In this document: positions 46,589 through 56,240 of the stretch, piece after piece
Position numbering within the stretch: the first letter of the stretch is position 1
How the letters are laid out: the number at the start of each line of letters is the position of its first letter
Source of the DNA: Rickettsia endosymbiont of Lasioglossum villosulum
GTDB lineage: Bacteria; Pseudomonadota; Alphaproteobacteria; Rickettsiales; Rickettsiaceae
Length of the DNA stretch: 64,000 bases
NCBI RefSeq assembly: GCF_964026455.1
Contig: NZ_OZ032152.1
Coordinates: 1,448,139 to 1,512,138, forward strand
Reading direction: 5' to 3'
Translations under genes and position numbers: made by a program
Notes under the pieces: model-generated
Told to the model about the DNA's origin: nothing
Database searches by the model: none
The model's input: the letters and a program-made list of their open reading frames with translations, nothing else

Positions 46589-46915
46589 ATGAAAAAAGAA
46601 AGCGAAGAACTAAAATTATTTATTTTAGAATGTCTAAATGAAAAGAAAGCAGAAGATATCGATGTAATTGACTTGAGTGGTAAAAATAAGATAACTGATT
46701 ATATTATATTTGCTAACGGCAGGTCAACTAAGAATGTTGGAGCAATAGCTGAATATGTGGCATTAGAGTTAAAAAATAAAGCCGGTATAAGCACTAATAT
46801 AGAGGGGCTTGGTAAATCAGAGTGGGTACTAATAGATGCAGGTACTATTTTGGTTAATATCTTTTACCCTGAAGCAAGAACACATTTTAAACTTGAAGAA
46901 ATTTGGAAAAAATAA
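46589..46915 (+). CDS. rsfS: Ribosomal silencing factor RsfS (Iojap)
   Basis: A 108-residue protein that binds L14 on the large subunit and blocks subunit joining under poor nutrition. IDVIDLSGKNKITDYIIFAN, GRSTKNVGAIAEYVALELKN, and EGLGKSEWVLIDAGTILVNI match RsfS. The ATG at 46589 (MKKESEELKLFILECL) is chosen because the family begins there; an in-frame ATG at 46532 would add an AT-rich leader of 19 residues. kefB follows 10 bp later. Confidence 0.92.
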   Translation: MKKESEELKLFILECLNEKKAEDIDVIDLSGKNKITDYIIFANGRSTKNVGAIAEYVALELKNKAGISTNIEGLGKSEWVLIDAGTILVNIFYPEARTHFKLEEIWKK

Positions 46916-46925
46916 ATATTTTTAA

Positions 46926-48653
46926 ATGAACGATCACATACTTATTAATGTTATAATTTTACTTGGTACTGCAGTCTTTATCGTGGCTATACTTAAGCGA
47001 TTTAAGTTAAGTCCGGTACTTGGCTATCTAATTGCTGGAGCTGCAATTGGTGATCATGGTTTAAAAATTGTAACATATGACCAGACTAAGTTACTTGGCG
47101 AACTTGGTGTAGTATTTCTATTATTTGCGATAGGGCTTGAGCTATCTTTCGAGCGATTAAAAGCTATAAGACGGTATGTTTTTGGGCTTGGTACTTTACA
47201 AGTTCTAACAACCGCCATAGTAATTGCCGGTGCGATGGTGCTTATAGACGGCAATAGTAGTGCTGCTATTATTACCGGAGGCGGACTTGCACTTTCATCT
47301 ACAGCCCTTGTTATGCAGGTCATTGAGGAAAACCGTAACCAATCAACACAAATCGGTAGAATTTCTTTAGCAATTCTGCTACTTCAAGATTTGGCTGTAG
47401 TACCATTGCTTGTAATAGTACCACTGCTTAGCGGTAATAGTCAGGCTTCTCTTGCGACAGCACTTGGTATTGCGTTTTTAAAAGCCATTGCTGCTTTACT
47501 TACTATATTTGTTGCGGGTCGTGTTTTACTTCGTCCAATATTTTCATTCATATCTTCCGAAAGTAATAGTGCTAATGAGCTACCTATTTCAATGACTTTG
47601 TTAATAGTGCTTTCTGCTGCTTGGGCTACTGAAACTTTCGGCTTATCGCTAGCACTTGGAGCTTTTGTTGCTGGAGTATTAGTTGCTGAAACTGAATTTA
47701 GACTACAAGCTGAAGAAAGTATTTACCCTTTCAAGAGTCTGTTCTTAGGGCTATTCTTCATGACTGTCGGTATGAATATCGACACACTTGAAATGTATGA
47801 AAAACTATCTCATATCCTTACTTTATCTATTGCTTTAATAGGTATCAAAACCTTAATAATAACAGCTTTTTGTATTTTATTTGGGTTTAATAAAGGTGTT
47901 GCTTTTTATTCAGGGCTTTTATTATCGCAGGGCGGAGAATTTGCTTTCATATTATTTAGCTTAGGTAAAGAAAGTGGTGTTTTAGAAGAAAGTAGTGCTA
48001 ACATATTATTGCTTGTTGTTACCTTTACTATGGCACTTACACCGCTACTTGCAGCATTAGGACGAAAAATTGCTGAAAAAGTCGATAAAGGTCTCGGCAA
48101 GACCCCAACGCAAATTATAGAGCTTGGTACAAGAGATTTAACAAATCATATTATTATTGCGGGGCTTGGTAATATCGGTAAAATGGTCGCAAGGGTTTTA
48201 GAAGCTGAAGGAACAAGCTATGTAATATTAGATTTAGACGAAGATAGAGTTAAGGAAGGGTTAACAGACGGTTTTCCAGTTTTTAAAGGTGATGTATCAC
48301 AGGCAGATACTCTAAAAGCCCTTGGTACAGATAGGGCTCTTGCTATCATACTTACTATGAATAATCAAGTAACTATAAAGAAATCGCTTAAAACAATTAC
48401 CGCTAACTATCCTGATATGCAAGTTATCGTGAAGCTAAAAAGCCTTAAAAATTCCAGAGAGTTCTATGATTTAGGAGCAACCACGATTATCCCTGAAAGT
48501 TATGAAACAGGCCTTCAAATTGGCGGTACTGTTTTAAAATTCATAGGCATTAGCGAGCAAGAAATCAATAGAATAAAAGTACAATTTAGGCTTGGTAATT
48601 ATATAGTAGCAAAGAAAGAGGATAGCTTATCGGAAGTAGAGTATAATGATTAA
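46926..48653 (+). CDS. kefB: Monovalent cation:proton antiporter-2 (KefB-like)
   Basis: A 575-residue CPA2 transporter. The membrane part (about 1-385) has LSPVLGYLIAGAAIGDHG, LGVVFLLFAIGLELSFERLK, and LAILLLQDLAVVPLL. The cytosolic RCK-N domain (about 405-520) has HIIIAGLGNIGKMVARVLEA and VILDLDEDRVKEGLTDGF. KefB-type proteins are K+ efflux systems gated by glutathione adducts or nucleotides. The C-terminus is short with no extra TrkA-C domain. It overlaps the following SH3 gene by eight bases. Confidence 0.9.
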   Translation: MNDHILINVIILLGTAVFIVAILKRFKLSPVLGYLIAGAAIGDHGLKIVTYDQTKLLGELGVVFLLFAIGLELSFERLKAIRRYVFGLGTLQVLTTAIVIAGAMVLIDGNSSAAIITGGGLALSSTALVMQVIEENRNQSTQIGRISLAILLLQDLAVVPLLVIVPLLSGNSQASLATALGIAFLKAIAALLTIFVAGRVLLRPIFSFISSESNSANELPISMTLLIVLSAAWATETFGLSLALGAFVAGVLVAETEFRLQAEESIYPFKSLFLGLFFMTVGMNIDTLEMYEKLSHILTLSIALIGIKTLIITAFCILFGFNKGVAFYSGLLLSQGGEFAFILFSLGKESGVLEESSANILLLVVTFTMALTPLLAALGRKIAEKVDKGLGKTPTQIIELGTRDLTNHIIIAGLGNIGKMVARVLEAEGTSYVILDLDEDRVKEGLTDGFPVFKGDVSQADTLKALGTDRALAIILTMNNQVTIKKSLKTITANYPDMQVIVKLKSLKNSREFYDLGATTIIPESYETGLQIGGTVLKFIGISEQEINRIKVQFRLGNYIVAKKEDSLSEVEYND

Positions 48654-49125
48654 GATTCTCATTGCTTTAATTGCAATAATACTATCAACAACAATTAATG
48701 CTGATAATAAAAAGTTACCCATTCCAAGATTTGTTTCAATAAAATCTAATGAAGTTAATGCACGAAGCGGTCCGACTACGAAAGCAGCAATAGAGTGGGT
48801 TTTTGTTAAAAAAGGTGAACCAGTAGAAATAATTGCCGAATATGAACAGTGGCGACAAGTACGTGATATTCATGGCGAAAGTGGCTGGATACATTCAAGC
48901 GTCTTATCAGGTAGAAGATCAGTAATTATTATTGCTGATCAAGAGATCGAATTACTTAAATATGCAAATATAGAGAGTAGAGTAATAGCAAAATTAATGC
49001 CTAAAGTTCGCTGTGGCTTAAAAAAATGCAAAGAACAATTTTGCCAAATTACCTGCAAAAATTACACTGGTTGGGTACTTAAAAAAGACCTCTGGGGGGT
49101 GTATGATGATAAAGATAGGTATTAA
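48646..49125 (+). CDS. Exported SH3-domain protein
   Basis: A 159-residue protein with a signal peptide (MIKILIALIAIILSTTINA) and a bacterial SH3 domain: VSIKSNEVNARSGPTTKAAI, EWVFVKKGEPVEIIAEYEQW, RQVRDIHGESGWIHSSVLSG. A second, weaker SH3-like copy follows (IELLKYANIESRVIAKLMPK and GWVLKKDLWGVYD) with four Cys that may form disulfides in the periplasm. SH3b domains bind peptidoglycan peptides. It overlaps kefB, and a truncated copy of the MNT-HEPN start begins one base after... its stop codon, directly abutting. Confidence 0.82.
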   Translation: MIKILIALIAIILSTTINADNKKLPIPRFVSIKSNEVNARSGPTTKAAIEWVFVKKGEPVEIIAEYEQWRQVRDIHGESGWIHSSVLSGRRSVIIIADQEIELLKYANIESRVIAKLMPKVRCGLKKCKEQFCQITCKNYTGWVLKKDLWGVYDDKDRY

Positions 49126-49182
49126 ATGAAGACCGAATTACCCGAACGCTCTTTGCATATTAGAGGTAGGCTTGAGTCTATA
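49126..49182 (+). repeat. Truncated 5' end of the MNT-HEPN gene (direct repeat, copy 1)
   Basis: 57 bp encoding MKTELPERSLHIRGRLESI, matching 49532-49588 (MKTVLPERSLHIRGRLDFI) at 52 of 57 positions. It starts directly after the SH3 gene's stop, probably the original gene position. It then runs into RPE-like sequence (GTCATCCCGTGGCTTGC at 49192) and stops after 40 codons. Confidence 0.85.
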
Positions 49183-49261
49183 AAATCGATGTCATCCCGT
49201 GGCTTGCTAACTAGATCCAGCATAAAGCGAGATAAATCGAGCTTTTAATTTAAATAGTATA

Positions 49262-49551
49262 ATGAAACAATATTATGTATATATATTAGCAAGCCAGCGT
49301 AATGGTACATTTATATTGGCATAACCTCAAATATTATAAAACGTATTTACGAGCACAAAAATAAAATAGTTAAAGGATTTTCTTCTAAATATAACACAAA
49401 TAAATTAGTTTATTTTGAACAATATAATGATATTATAGCGGCAATTAGTCGTGAAAAATTACTAAAAGAATATAAAAGACAATGGAAGTTAAATCTAATT
49501 GAATCTCAAAATCCAGAGTGGCATGATTTAAATGAAAACCGTATTACCTGA
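49262..49551 (+). pseudogene. GIY-YIG nuclease (URI/YhbQ-like), frameshifted
   Basis: MKQYYVYILASQRNGT is followed, one frame over, by FYIGITSNIIKRIYEHKNKI, then SSKYNTNKLVYFEQYND and EKLLKEYKRQWKLNLIE. This is a full small GIY-YIG domain (Y-x-Y, G-x-F-Y-I-G, Arg, and Glu in the last helix). One T is missing in the T run at 49310-49312, so the frame breaks in the YIG motif. It lies between two copies of the MNT-HEPN start, and its restored frame ends at 49551, overlapping that gene. Such genes often spread as small mobile units. Confidence 0.85.
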
Positions 49552-50404
49552 ACGCTCTTTGCATATTAGAGGTAGGCTTGATTTTATAGTGCAGCAGATT
49601 TTAGAGCTTGCCCAAGACAAAATCGCCATGATTATCCTGTACGGCTCTTTTGCTAGAGGCGATTGGGTACGTGATCTACCTAACGGCTATCATAGTGATA
49701 CGGATATTTTGATTATCTTAAAGAAAGGTAAGTATAAAGGTCATGCTACTTTAAACCTAAAAGATAGAATATATACAAGATTAAAAAGAAAAGGTGTAAT
49801 AAAAGATCAAATTATCCCTTATGATTCACGGATATCAATAATTTTAGAATCAATAGAAGAGATAAATAGACAATTAGAAAAAGGACGTTATTTCTATACC
49901 GATCTTAAAAAAGAAGGGATACTTTTATACGACAGTGGTGAGTATATTTTAAGCGAGGCTAAAGATTTACCTTGGAGTGAGATGAAAGAAATCGCTCAAG
50001 ATTATTTTGAAGAGTGGTTTAAGAGTGGTAAATATTTTTTAAAAACTTCTAAAAATGCTTTGGAAGAAGAAATTTTTAATATCAGTGCTTTTTTGCTTCA
50101 TCAAGCTACCGAAAGTTTATACAGTGCTATTTTATTAGTTTTCTCTAATTATAAACCTAAGTTGCACGATATAGAAGAATTAGGTGGCATGGCAAAAAAT
50201 TATGATAGTGAGTTATTACAAGTTTTTCCTATTGCAACGCATGAACAAAAAGAATGTTTTGAGTTGTTAAAAAAAGCTTATGTTGATGCACGATATGATA
50301 AAAATTATAAGATCACGAAAGAACAGCTGCTTTATCTTATTGAGCGAATAGAAAAATTAAAAGAAATCACTGAAAGGATTTGTACAGCAAGGATTGGTGG
50401 GTAG
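49532..50404 (+). CDS. Nucleotidyltransferase (MNT) - HEPN fusion protein
   Basis: A 290-residue fusion. The N-terminal nucleotidyltransferase domain has MIILYGSFARGDWVRDLPNG then YHSDTDILIIL, i.e. G-S-x-A-R-G and the catalytic D56-x-D58. The C-terminal ~120 residues look like a HEPN domain: FNISAFLLHQATESLYSAIL and ECFELLKKAYVDARYDKNYK. MNT and HEPN pairs form type VII toxin-antitoxin systems in which MNT adenylylates HEPN; fused versions occur in several bacteria. Whether this is a toxin-antitoxin unit or a housekeeping transferase is open. Its 5' end is the second copy of a 57-bp direct repeat. Confidence 0.82.
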   Translation: MKTVLPERSLHIRGRLDFIVQQILELAQDKIAMIILYGSFARGDWVRDLPNGYHSDTDILIILKKGKYKGHATLNLKDRIYTRLKRKGVIKDQIIPYDSRISIILESIEEINRQLEKGRYFYTDLKKEGILLYDSGEYILSEAKDLPWSEMKEIAQDYFEEWFKSGKYFLKTSKNALEEEIFNISAFLLHQATESLYSAILLVFSNYKPKLHDIEELGGMAKNYDSELLQVFPIATHEQKECFELLKKAYVDARYDKNYKITKEQLLYLIERIEKLKEITERICTARIGG

Positions 50405-50406
50405 GT

Positions 50407-50570
50407 TGTCATCCCGTGGCGGCATTGCCAGCGTGGATCAGTTTTTCCATCTGAGCTAAGGAAATTACGAAGTAATTGACGAAGCAAGGAAGTATAAAAA
50501 TTGCTAATTTATAGCATTTTTTATTATTTTTCTGGATTGCCACGCTCATTTCATTCGCTCGCAATGACGA
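50407..50570. repeat. RPE composite (copy B of a pair with 42701-42863)
   Basis: Begins TGTCATCCCGTGGCGGCATTG minus one base of flank, contains TCTGAGCTAAGGAAATTACG and AAGCAAGGAAGTATAAAAAT, and ends GCTCGCAATGACGA. A further partial arm CTCTCGATCCACGCAACAAC runs to 50600 and enters the 3' end of the following gene. Confidence 0.8.
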
Positions 50571-50600
50571 CTCTCGATCCACGCAACAACGCCTGCTTGA

Positions 50601-51701
50601 TTACGGGGGTGACACAGTAGGTGACGTTTTCATCACCTGCAATACTTTAAACAACCCGCCCATTTCTTTCAGAGATATCAACCTATTTACTTGTCTCTCT
50701 ATTAGCTCTGCTTGCTCGGAATTAAGTTTGTTTTGCAGCGTTTGCTTGCGTAGTAAAATCCCATTTTCTATTAAAAAATTATGTTGTAAGATTGTATCTA
50801 TTATATTTATCTTGCTATTTTGAGCTACTGTTTTGAGTACATAAAAATCTACATGGGCTGATAAATCTGCCTCCCCTAAATTCTCAATTATTGGGCAATA
50901 TTTATGATTTTTTATAGCTTGCAAGGTTGAGTTATATTGATATCTAGTCCTAATATTCGGGTTTATATCATAGCCGTAATCTATTATAAGACCGCTTCCG
51001 CCCAATTCTTTTATATGCTCGGATATAAATTTCATAATCTCTATAGATTTATAGGACTCTTCAAACACTGCTCCGTCTTTCGCATCTAAATGTGTCTTCT
51101 GTAAATATTCTTGTAATTGTTTACTAACAGCTATTTTATCATACTTGATTTTCCCATCTACCGGCTGCACTACAAATATTCTTTCATACCATGATTCTTT
51201 TACTTTGATATATTGCTTTATCGGCATAGCATCAAAGAACTCATTAGCTATTATTAGAGCGGGTTTTTTGGGGATATCCTCTATAGATACGTACCAATTA
51301 ATCGGTAAATCAAAGTTTTGTAGATTGGATTTTTGCTGAACAATAAAATTTTCATTGATATCAATTAAGTTGATCGATAAAGCGTTATAAAATTCTGGAA
51401 CTAATTTTGCTGTGCGTAATAAGTCCCGCATTAATAACCCTCTGCCAGGACCAAGCTCGACTATGCTAAGATTTTTAGGACTACCAATTCTTTGCCATTC
51501 TTTTATACACCATAAGCCTATAATTTCGCCAAATAGCTGCGAAACTTCAGGAGCGGTAGTAAAATCCCCTTCTTCTGCCAAGGATTTCGTTTGCCTATAA
51601 TAAGAAGTTGGGCTTACATGTAAAACTTCCTGCATAAGACGATCACAAGTGATATAGCCACTTTGCTCAATTATTTCCCTTATTTTGTGATCGATCGACA
51701 T
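50601..51701 (-). CDS. MidA/NDUFAF7-type SAM-dependent methyltransferase (COG1565)
   Basis: A 366-residue enzyme. [38 protein letters not shown] (here [16 protein letters not shown]), [15 protein letters not shown], and GLIIDYGYD are typical. The family dimethylates an Arg of the complex I NDUFS2/NuoD subunit and is needed for complex I assembly. Its last few residues (TSPTVSPP) are read from RPE-flanking DNA. It overlaps the end of lgt by 22 bases on the same strand, indicating an operon lgt-midA. Confidence 0.9.
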   Translation of the reverse strand: MSIDHKIREIIEQSGYITCDRLMQEVLHVSPTSYYRQTKSLAEEGDFTTAPEVSQLFGEIIGLWCIKEWQRIGSPKNLSIVELGPGRGLLMRDLLRTAKLVPEFYNALSINLIDINENFIVQQKSNLQNFDLPINWYVSIEDIPKKPALIIANEFFDAMPIKQYIKVKESWYERIFVVQPVDGKIKYDKIAVSKQLQEYLQKTHLDAKDGAVFEESYKSIEIMKFISEHIKELGGSGLIIDYGYDINPNIRTRYQYNSTLQAIKNHKYCPIIENLGEADLSAHVDFYVLKTVAQNSKINIIDTILQHNFLIENGILLRKQTLQNKLNSEQAELIERQVNRLISLKEMGGLFKVLQVMKTSPTVSPP

Positions 51702-52471
51702 TCTGCCTTTATTATTAAATAACTACCTAAAAGTAACAGCGGCATCGATAAAATTTGCCCCATAGTTAAACTATCAAAAATAAAGCCGATTTGCACATCC
51801 GGCTCTCTAAATATCTCAATAATTATTCTAAAAAGAGAATAAAACATTAAAAACAGACCTGAGTTTAAACCTTGCTTTTTAATTGTATTACGTTTAAATA
51901 CAGCATAAGCCAAAATACAAAATAACACTAACCCTTCAAAGAAAGCTTCGTATAATTGACTAGGATGACGCAAGTTTAAATCACTATCTGGAAAAATTAC
52001 ACCAATAGATGAATTTGTAACACGCCCATATAACTCACCATTAATAAAATTGGCAATTCTGCCGAAAAATAAACCAATTGGGACTACTGGAGCAATAATA
52101 TCGGTAAGACTTAAGAAATTAAGTTTATGTCGTTTGCAAAATATATAAGCAGTGATAATGACTCCTATAGCACCACCGTGAAAGGACATTCCGCCCTCAT
52201 ATGTTTTTAAAATCTCTATCGGATTTGAAAAATATTTATAAGGATTATATAATAGAATATAGCCGAGTCTGCCTCCAACTATTATCCCAATAATAGCGTA
52301 AGTAACAAACTCTTCTAAATTTTTCTTGGTGATTTTTGTAGGAAATTTTTCTATAATTTTACTTGCATAAAACCAGCCAAGTAAAATTCCAACTATATAT
52401 GAAAGAGAGTACCAAGATACGGCTAGCGGTCCTATAGAGAAAATAATAGGATTAATATTCGGGAATGTCAT
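51680..52471 (-). CDS. lgt: Prolipoprotein diacylglyceryl transferase
   Basis: A 263-residue inner-membrane enzyme with seven membrane segments that attaches diacylglycerol to the lipobox Cys of prolipoproteins, such as the one at 1-485. Key motifs are [15 protein letters not shown] (catalytic His) and [16 protein letters not shown] (the Lgt signature with Arg, Asn, Glu). [13 protein letters not shown] and [13 protein letters not shown] are also conserved. Length normal. It is the first gene of a two-gene unit with the MidA-like methyltransferase. Confidence 0.95.
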   Translation of the reverse strand: MTFPNINPIIFSIGPLAVSWYSLSYIVGILLGWFYASKIIEKFPTKITKKNLEEFVTYAIIGIIVGGRLGYILLYNPYKYFSNPIEILKTYEGGMSFHGGAIGVIITAYIFCKRHKLNFLSLTDIIAPVVPIGLFFGRIANFINGELYGRVTNSSIGVIFPDSDLNLRHPSQLYEAFFEGLVLFCILAYAVFKRNTIKKQGLNSGLFLMFYSLFRIIIEIFREPDVQIGFIFDSLTMGQILSMPLLLLGSYLIIKAECRSITK

Positions 52472-52581
52472 AGTTAAAAAGTTATTTTGTTCTTTTTAGT
52501 TAAATTTATTGATAAAAATAAAATTTTTAGGAATAATAAAAATTTATTTATAATCATACATAATAATATGGTAAGTAAAAT

Positions 52582-53303
52582 ATGCAATATTTAATGGATT
52601 TATATCGTACATCAAGTACTGAAATAATAATGTTATTTGTTATGCTGGTATCTATTTTAAAGACACTATGCTTGGGCTAATTGCAAGTCTTCAACTAACC
52701 AGTCAAGATATTATCAATATAGGTGACTGGGTGCGTATTGGTGAAGTCGAAGGGACTGTAGAAAAAATTACTATTTCTGTAGTGACAATTAGAAATTTTG
52801 ATCAATCTATTTCAACTATTCCTACTTCTAGTGTTTTAAGCTCCAACGTTATAAATTATAAAGGAGTCGATGAGGCAGGAGCAAGAAGAGTAAAAAGAGA
52901 ATTTAATATAAATATGGCAACTATTAATTTTTGTGATTCTACTATTTTAACAAATCTCAAAAAATCTCCTTATCTATCAAAAGATGTAATCAATAAAATC
53001 ACTCTTGATAAAGACGAAAAAGATCTAACAAATATCAAAATATTTAAATTATATGTTCAAGAATATCTAAAAAATAATCCTGCTATTTATACTGAAGGGT
53101 TTACTTTTTTAGTTAGACAACTTCAGCCAACTGTTAATGGCTTACCTAAAGAAACAAGTTTAATAGGATACGAAAAAGTTCAAGCCGATATTTTTGAACA
53201 TATAATTTCCGTATTGCCTGAATTTAAATTAAAAATCTTCCAAAATGTCGGTATAGTTGTAGGGTATTTTGTCATCCCGTGGCTTGTCCACGGGATCCAG
53301 TAA
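52582..53303 (+). pseudogene. Small-conductance mechanosensitive channel (MscS/YbdG type), gutted
   Basis: A start MQYLMDLYRTSSTEIIMLFV is followed almost at once, in another frame, by the conserved MscS beta-domain entry FKDTMLGLIASLQLTSQDII and GDWVRIGEVEGTVEKITI, SVVTIRNFDQSISTIPTSS. The membrane helices that should lie between are missing, so an internal deletion with a frame change occurred near 52655. The C-terminal cytosolic domain is otherwise long and intact (FTFLVRQLQPTVNGLPKE), but the last residues (FVIPWLVHGIQ) come from an RPE. It cannot form a normal channel. Confidence 0.8.
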
Positions 53304-53380
53304 TTAAAAATACAAATAAAAATTAAAGCTCGATTTCTCTCACTTTATGCTGGATCTAGTTCCCAAGCCACGGGATGACA
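53270..53380. repeat. RPE-like element at the 3' end of the mscS pseudogene
   Basis: TGTCATCCCGTGGCTTGTCC at 53270 and CCACGGGATGACA ending 53380 are inverted arms; the centre has AAGCTCGATTTCTCTCACTT. The left arm supplies the final codons and stop of the mscS-derived frame. Confidence 0.85.
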
Positions 53381-53462
53381 TCCTCATCAATTGTTCTTGA
53401 TTATTTTATTTAAATCCTATAAAATTTAAAGTTCTAAAATATAAAAAATTAAGTACTTACTA

Positions 53463-55142
53463 ATGAATAATAATATAGTTAATCTTGTAGCAGCCATTGT
53501 ACTGTCTTTAGGTATAATTTTTGGTTGGCAATATTTTATTGTAAAACCGCAGCAGCAAAAGCAGCAACAACAAATAGCGTTGCAGAAAGCAAAAGATTTA
53601 AAGAAAAAAGAATCTGCACAATTAGAGGCTACACCTGTTATTGTTCAAGAAGCAAGTCAAGCACCACGTATTAAAATAGACTCGAATGCACTTTCTGGTT
53701 CTATTTCGTTAAAAGGACTTAGATTTGATGATTTAATTTTGAAAAAATATAAGCAAGATTTATCTGAAAATAGCCCTGAAGTGGTATTATTTTCACCATC
53801 TGATACTAAAGATGCGTATTTTGCAGAAATAGGTTGGGTGAGTAACTTATCTAGTGTAAAGCTACCTAATAACGAAACTATATGGAATAGTGATAGTGAA
53901 ATATTAACTCCTGAAAAACCAGTTAATTTATTTTGGGTTAATGAGGATAGGGTTAAATTTTTAGTAGCTATTACAGTAGATGAAAATTATTTATTTACTA
54001 TAGAACAAACTATCGTCAATAATAGCAATCAAGAACTTCCTGTGCAATCTTATGGCTTAATAAATCGTAAATATACTGCTGTAGAAAAAGCCGTAAATAT
54101 ACTACATCAAGGTCCTATTGGGTGTATAGATGAAAACCTAAAAGAATATTCATATGATGATATTAAGGACAAAAAAAGTGAGAAGTTTTCTGCAAGTAAA
54201 GTTGATTGGATCGGAATTACTGATAAATATTGGCTTACTTCTTTAATTCCTGATAAATCAAGTAATTATAGTTCAAACTTTAATTATGCAGTTAAACAAG
54301 AAGTAGAGCGATATCAAGTAGATTTTATTTCACCTGTACAAATAGTAAAGCCAGGTGAGAATTTTTCTATTAAAGGAAGACTTTTTGCAGGAGCAAAGAA
54401 AGTAGATTTGCTAGACAAATACGAAAAACAATATAACATTAAATTATTTGATAGAGCTATAGATTTCGGTTGGTTTTATATAATTACTAAGCCAGTTTTC
54501 TATGCTATGAACTTCTTTTATAAATATGTTGGTAATTTCGGTATCAGTATCTTAATAGTTACTGTTATTATTAAGTTACTGATGTTTACTTTGGCTAATA
54601 AATCCTATCGTTCAATGAAAAGAATGAAGAATTTACAGCCTGAAATCAATAGGATAAAAAATTTATATGGTGATGATAAAGCTCGTTTAAATCAAGAAAT
54701 TATGGCTTTATATAAAAAGGAAAAAGTAAATCCCGTAGCAGGTTGTTTGCCTATAATTGTTCAAATACCGGTATTTTTCTCTATCTATAAAGTGCTTTAT
54801 GTTACTATTGAAATGCGTCAAGCACCATTTTATGGCTGGATTAAAGATTTATCCGCTCCTGATCCTACTAGTATCTTTAACTTATTTGGGTTATTGCCGT
54901 TTTCTCTACCTTCGTTCTTAATGGTTGGTGCATGGCCTATCTTAATGGCTATTACTATGTTCCTGCAACAAAGAATGAGTCCTGAGCCTGCTGATCCAGT
55001 ACAAGCTCAAGTAATGAAATTTATGCCTTTAGTTTTCCTAGTAATGTTTAGTAGTTTTCCGGCAGGTCTTTTAATATATTGGTCTTGGAACAATATTTTA
55101 TCCATAATCCAGCAATATTATATTAATAAGCTAGATAAATAA
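53463..55142 (+). CDS. yidC: Membrane protein insertase YidC
   Basis: A 559-residue inner-membrane insertase. The N-terminal segment [20 protein letters not shown] anchors it, then a large periplasmic domain (about 60-345). The core five-helix region has [57 protein letters not shown] and [16 protein letters not shown]. It inserts Sec-dependent and SRP-delivered proteins, working with FtsY. Length normal. pgsA follows after 23 bp. Confidence 0.96.
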   Translation: MNNNIVNLVAAIVLSLGIIFGWQYFIVKPQQQKQQQQIALQKAKDLKKKESAQLEATPVIVQEASQAPRIKIDSNALSGSISLKGLRFDDLILKKYKQDLSENSPEVVLFSPSDTKDAYFAEIGWVSNLSSVKLPNNETIWNSDSEILTPEKPVNLFWVNEDRVKFLVAITVDENYLFTIEQTIVNNSNQELPVQSYGLINRKYTAVEKAVNILHQGPIGCIDENLKEYSYDDIKDKKSEKFSASKVDWIGITDKYWLTSLIPDKSSNYSSNFNYAVKQEVERYQVDFISPVQIVKPGENFSIKGRLFAGAKKVDLLDKYEKQYNIKLFDRAIDFGWFYIITKPVFYAMNFFYKYVGNFGISILIVTVIIKLLMFTLANKSYRSMKRMKNLQPEINRIKNLYGDDKARLNQEIMALYKKEKVNPVAGCLPIIVQIPVFFSIYKVLYVTIEMRQAPFYGWIKDLSAPDPTSIFNLFGLLPFSLPSFLMVGAWPILMAITMFLQQRMSPEPADPVQAQVMKFMPLVFLVMFSSFPAGLLIYWSWNNILSIIQQYYINKLDK

Positions 55143-55165
55143 ATGGAGTGTTTATAATATAATTG

Positions 55166-55711
55166 ATGAAAATTGATAAAAATTTACCTAACTATTTGAC
55201 GATTGCCCGAATAGCTGCAATTCCAGTTATTATACTAACATTTTATGTTAATAGCCCTCTTGCCCGCATACTTGGAGCTTTACTATTTGTGCTAGCTAGT
55301 ATTACGGATTTTTTTGATGGTTATATTGCAAGAAAATATAACTTGGTTACAAGTTTTGGTAAAATGCTCGACCCTATTGCTGATAAATTATTAGTCGGCT
55401 GTGTTATTATAATGTTATTGAAGAAAAGTGATGTAGATGAAATTCCTTGTTTATTGATATTGGCAAGAGAGTTTTTAGTTAGCGGTCTTCGAGAATTTTT
55501 AGCATTAGTTAAAGTTAGTGTTCCTGTCTCAACACTTGCAAAAACTAAAACCTTTTTACAAATGTTTGCTTTATCAATATTAGTATTAGGCTCAAAAGGT
55601 TCTAATATTATCTATCTTGATTTAGTTGGAGAAATAATTTTATGGATTGCAGCTTTTTTAACAATCATAACTGGTTATTCTTACTTTAAAGCATGTAAGA
55701 AATATTTTTAA
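55166..55711 (+). CDS. pgsA: CDP-diacylglycerol--glycerol-3-phosphate 3-phosphatidyltransferase
   Basis: A 181-residue inner-membrane enzyme of phosphatidylglycerol synthesis. The CDP-alcohol phosphotransferase motif D-G-x2-A-R-x8-G-x3-D-x3-D is seen in [11 protein letters not shown] and [13 protein letters not shown]. The N-terminal [18 protein letters not shown] is typical PgsA. I use ATG 55166 rather than the TTG three bases upstream. It lies 23 bp after yidC and 18 bp before the next gene, so probably in one transcript. Confidence 0.95.
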   Translation: MKIDKNLPNYLTIARIAAIPVIILTFYVNSPLARILGALLFVLASITDFFDGYIARKYNLVTSFGKMLDPIADKLLVGCVIIMLLKKSDVDEIPCLLILAREFLVSGLREFLALVKVSVPVSTLAKTKTFLQMFALSILVLGSKGSNIIYLDLVGEIILWIAAFLTIITGYSYFKACKKYF

Positions 55712-55729
55712 TTTTTAGGTTCATTAAAT

Positions 55730-56143
55730 ATGCTTGCCGATAAAAAAATTATAAAAGTAGAAGTAAGTAAAGAGCATTTAAAAACACTAAATGAAGCTTC
55801 AACTCTTTTAATAAGTCTTCCTGGAGCCTCGCTTGCTCTTGTTAATGAGAAATATACCCATTGGGGAAAGACTATAGAAGATACTATAGAAATTCTACAA
55901 GACTTACATAACATCAAGCAAATTATTTTCCTTGATCATCGTGAATGTGGGGCTTATAAAAAGCTTATAGCTGAAGAACGTTTAAGCACTAAAGAAAAAG
56001 AAACCGAAGCACATACGGAAATTTTAAATAAAGCCCGTAAGATAATCAAAGAAAAATTCCCCCAACTAAAAGTTTACACATTCTTAATGGGTCTTGATGG
56101 CGTGATAGAACAGATTTATGAGCGTCATCCTGTGGATTGCTAG
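55730..56143 (+). CDS. Beta-carbonic-anhydrase-like protein with incomplete zinc site
   Basis: A 137-residue protein. [35 protein letters not shown], and [13 protein letters not shown] resemble the core of beta-carbonic anhydrases (His70 and Cys73 as the later two zinc ligands), but the first ligand motif C-x-D-x-R is absent. Catalysis of CO2 hydration is therefore doubtful. The C-terminus, [12 protein letters not shown], appears to end within a degenerate RPE, so the native end may be changed. It is 18 bp after pgsA. Confidence 0.65.
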   Translation: MLADKKIIKVEVSKEHLKTLNEASTLLISLPGASLALVNEKYTHWGKTIEDTIEILQDLHNIKQIIFLDHRECGAYKKLIAEERLSTKEKETEAHTEILNKARKIIKEKFPQLKVYTFLMGLDGVIEQIYERHPVDC

Positions 56144-56212
56144 GCATTGTTGCAGGTTCTTATCCTGCAAAAGGTGTTAACTTAAGGCTCGATGTCAAGC
56201 CACGGGATGACA
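56124..56212. repeat. Degenerate RPE at the carbonic-anhydrase-like 3' end
   Basis: GCGTCATCCTGTGGATTGCT followed later by CAAGCCACGGGATGACACC. The arms pair imperfectly. It provides the last codons and stop of the gene ending at 56143. Confidence 0.55.
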
Positions 56213-56240
56213 CCCATATACTTTCGAGGGAATAACATAA

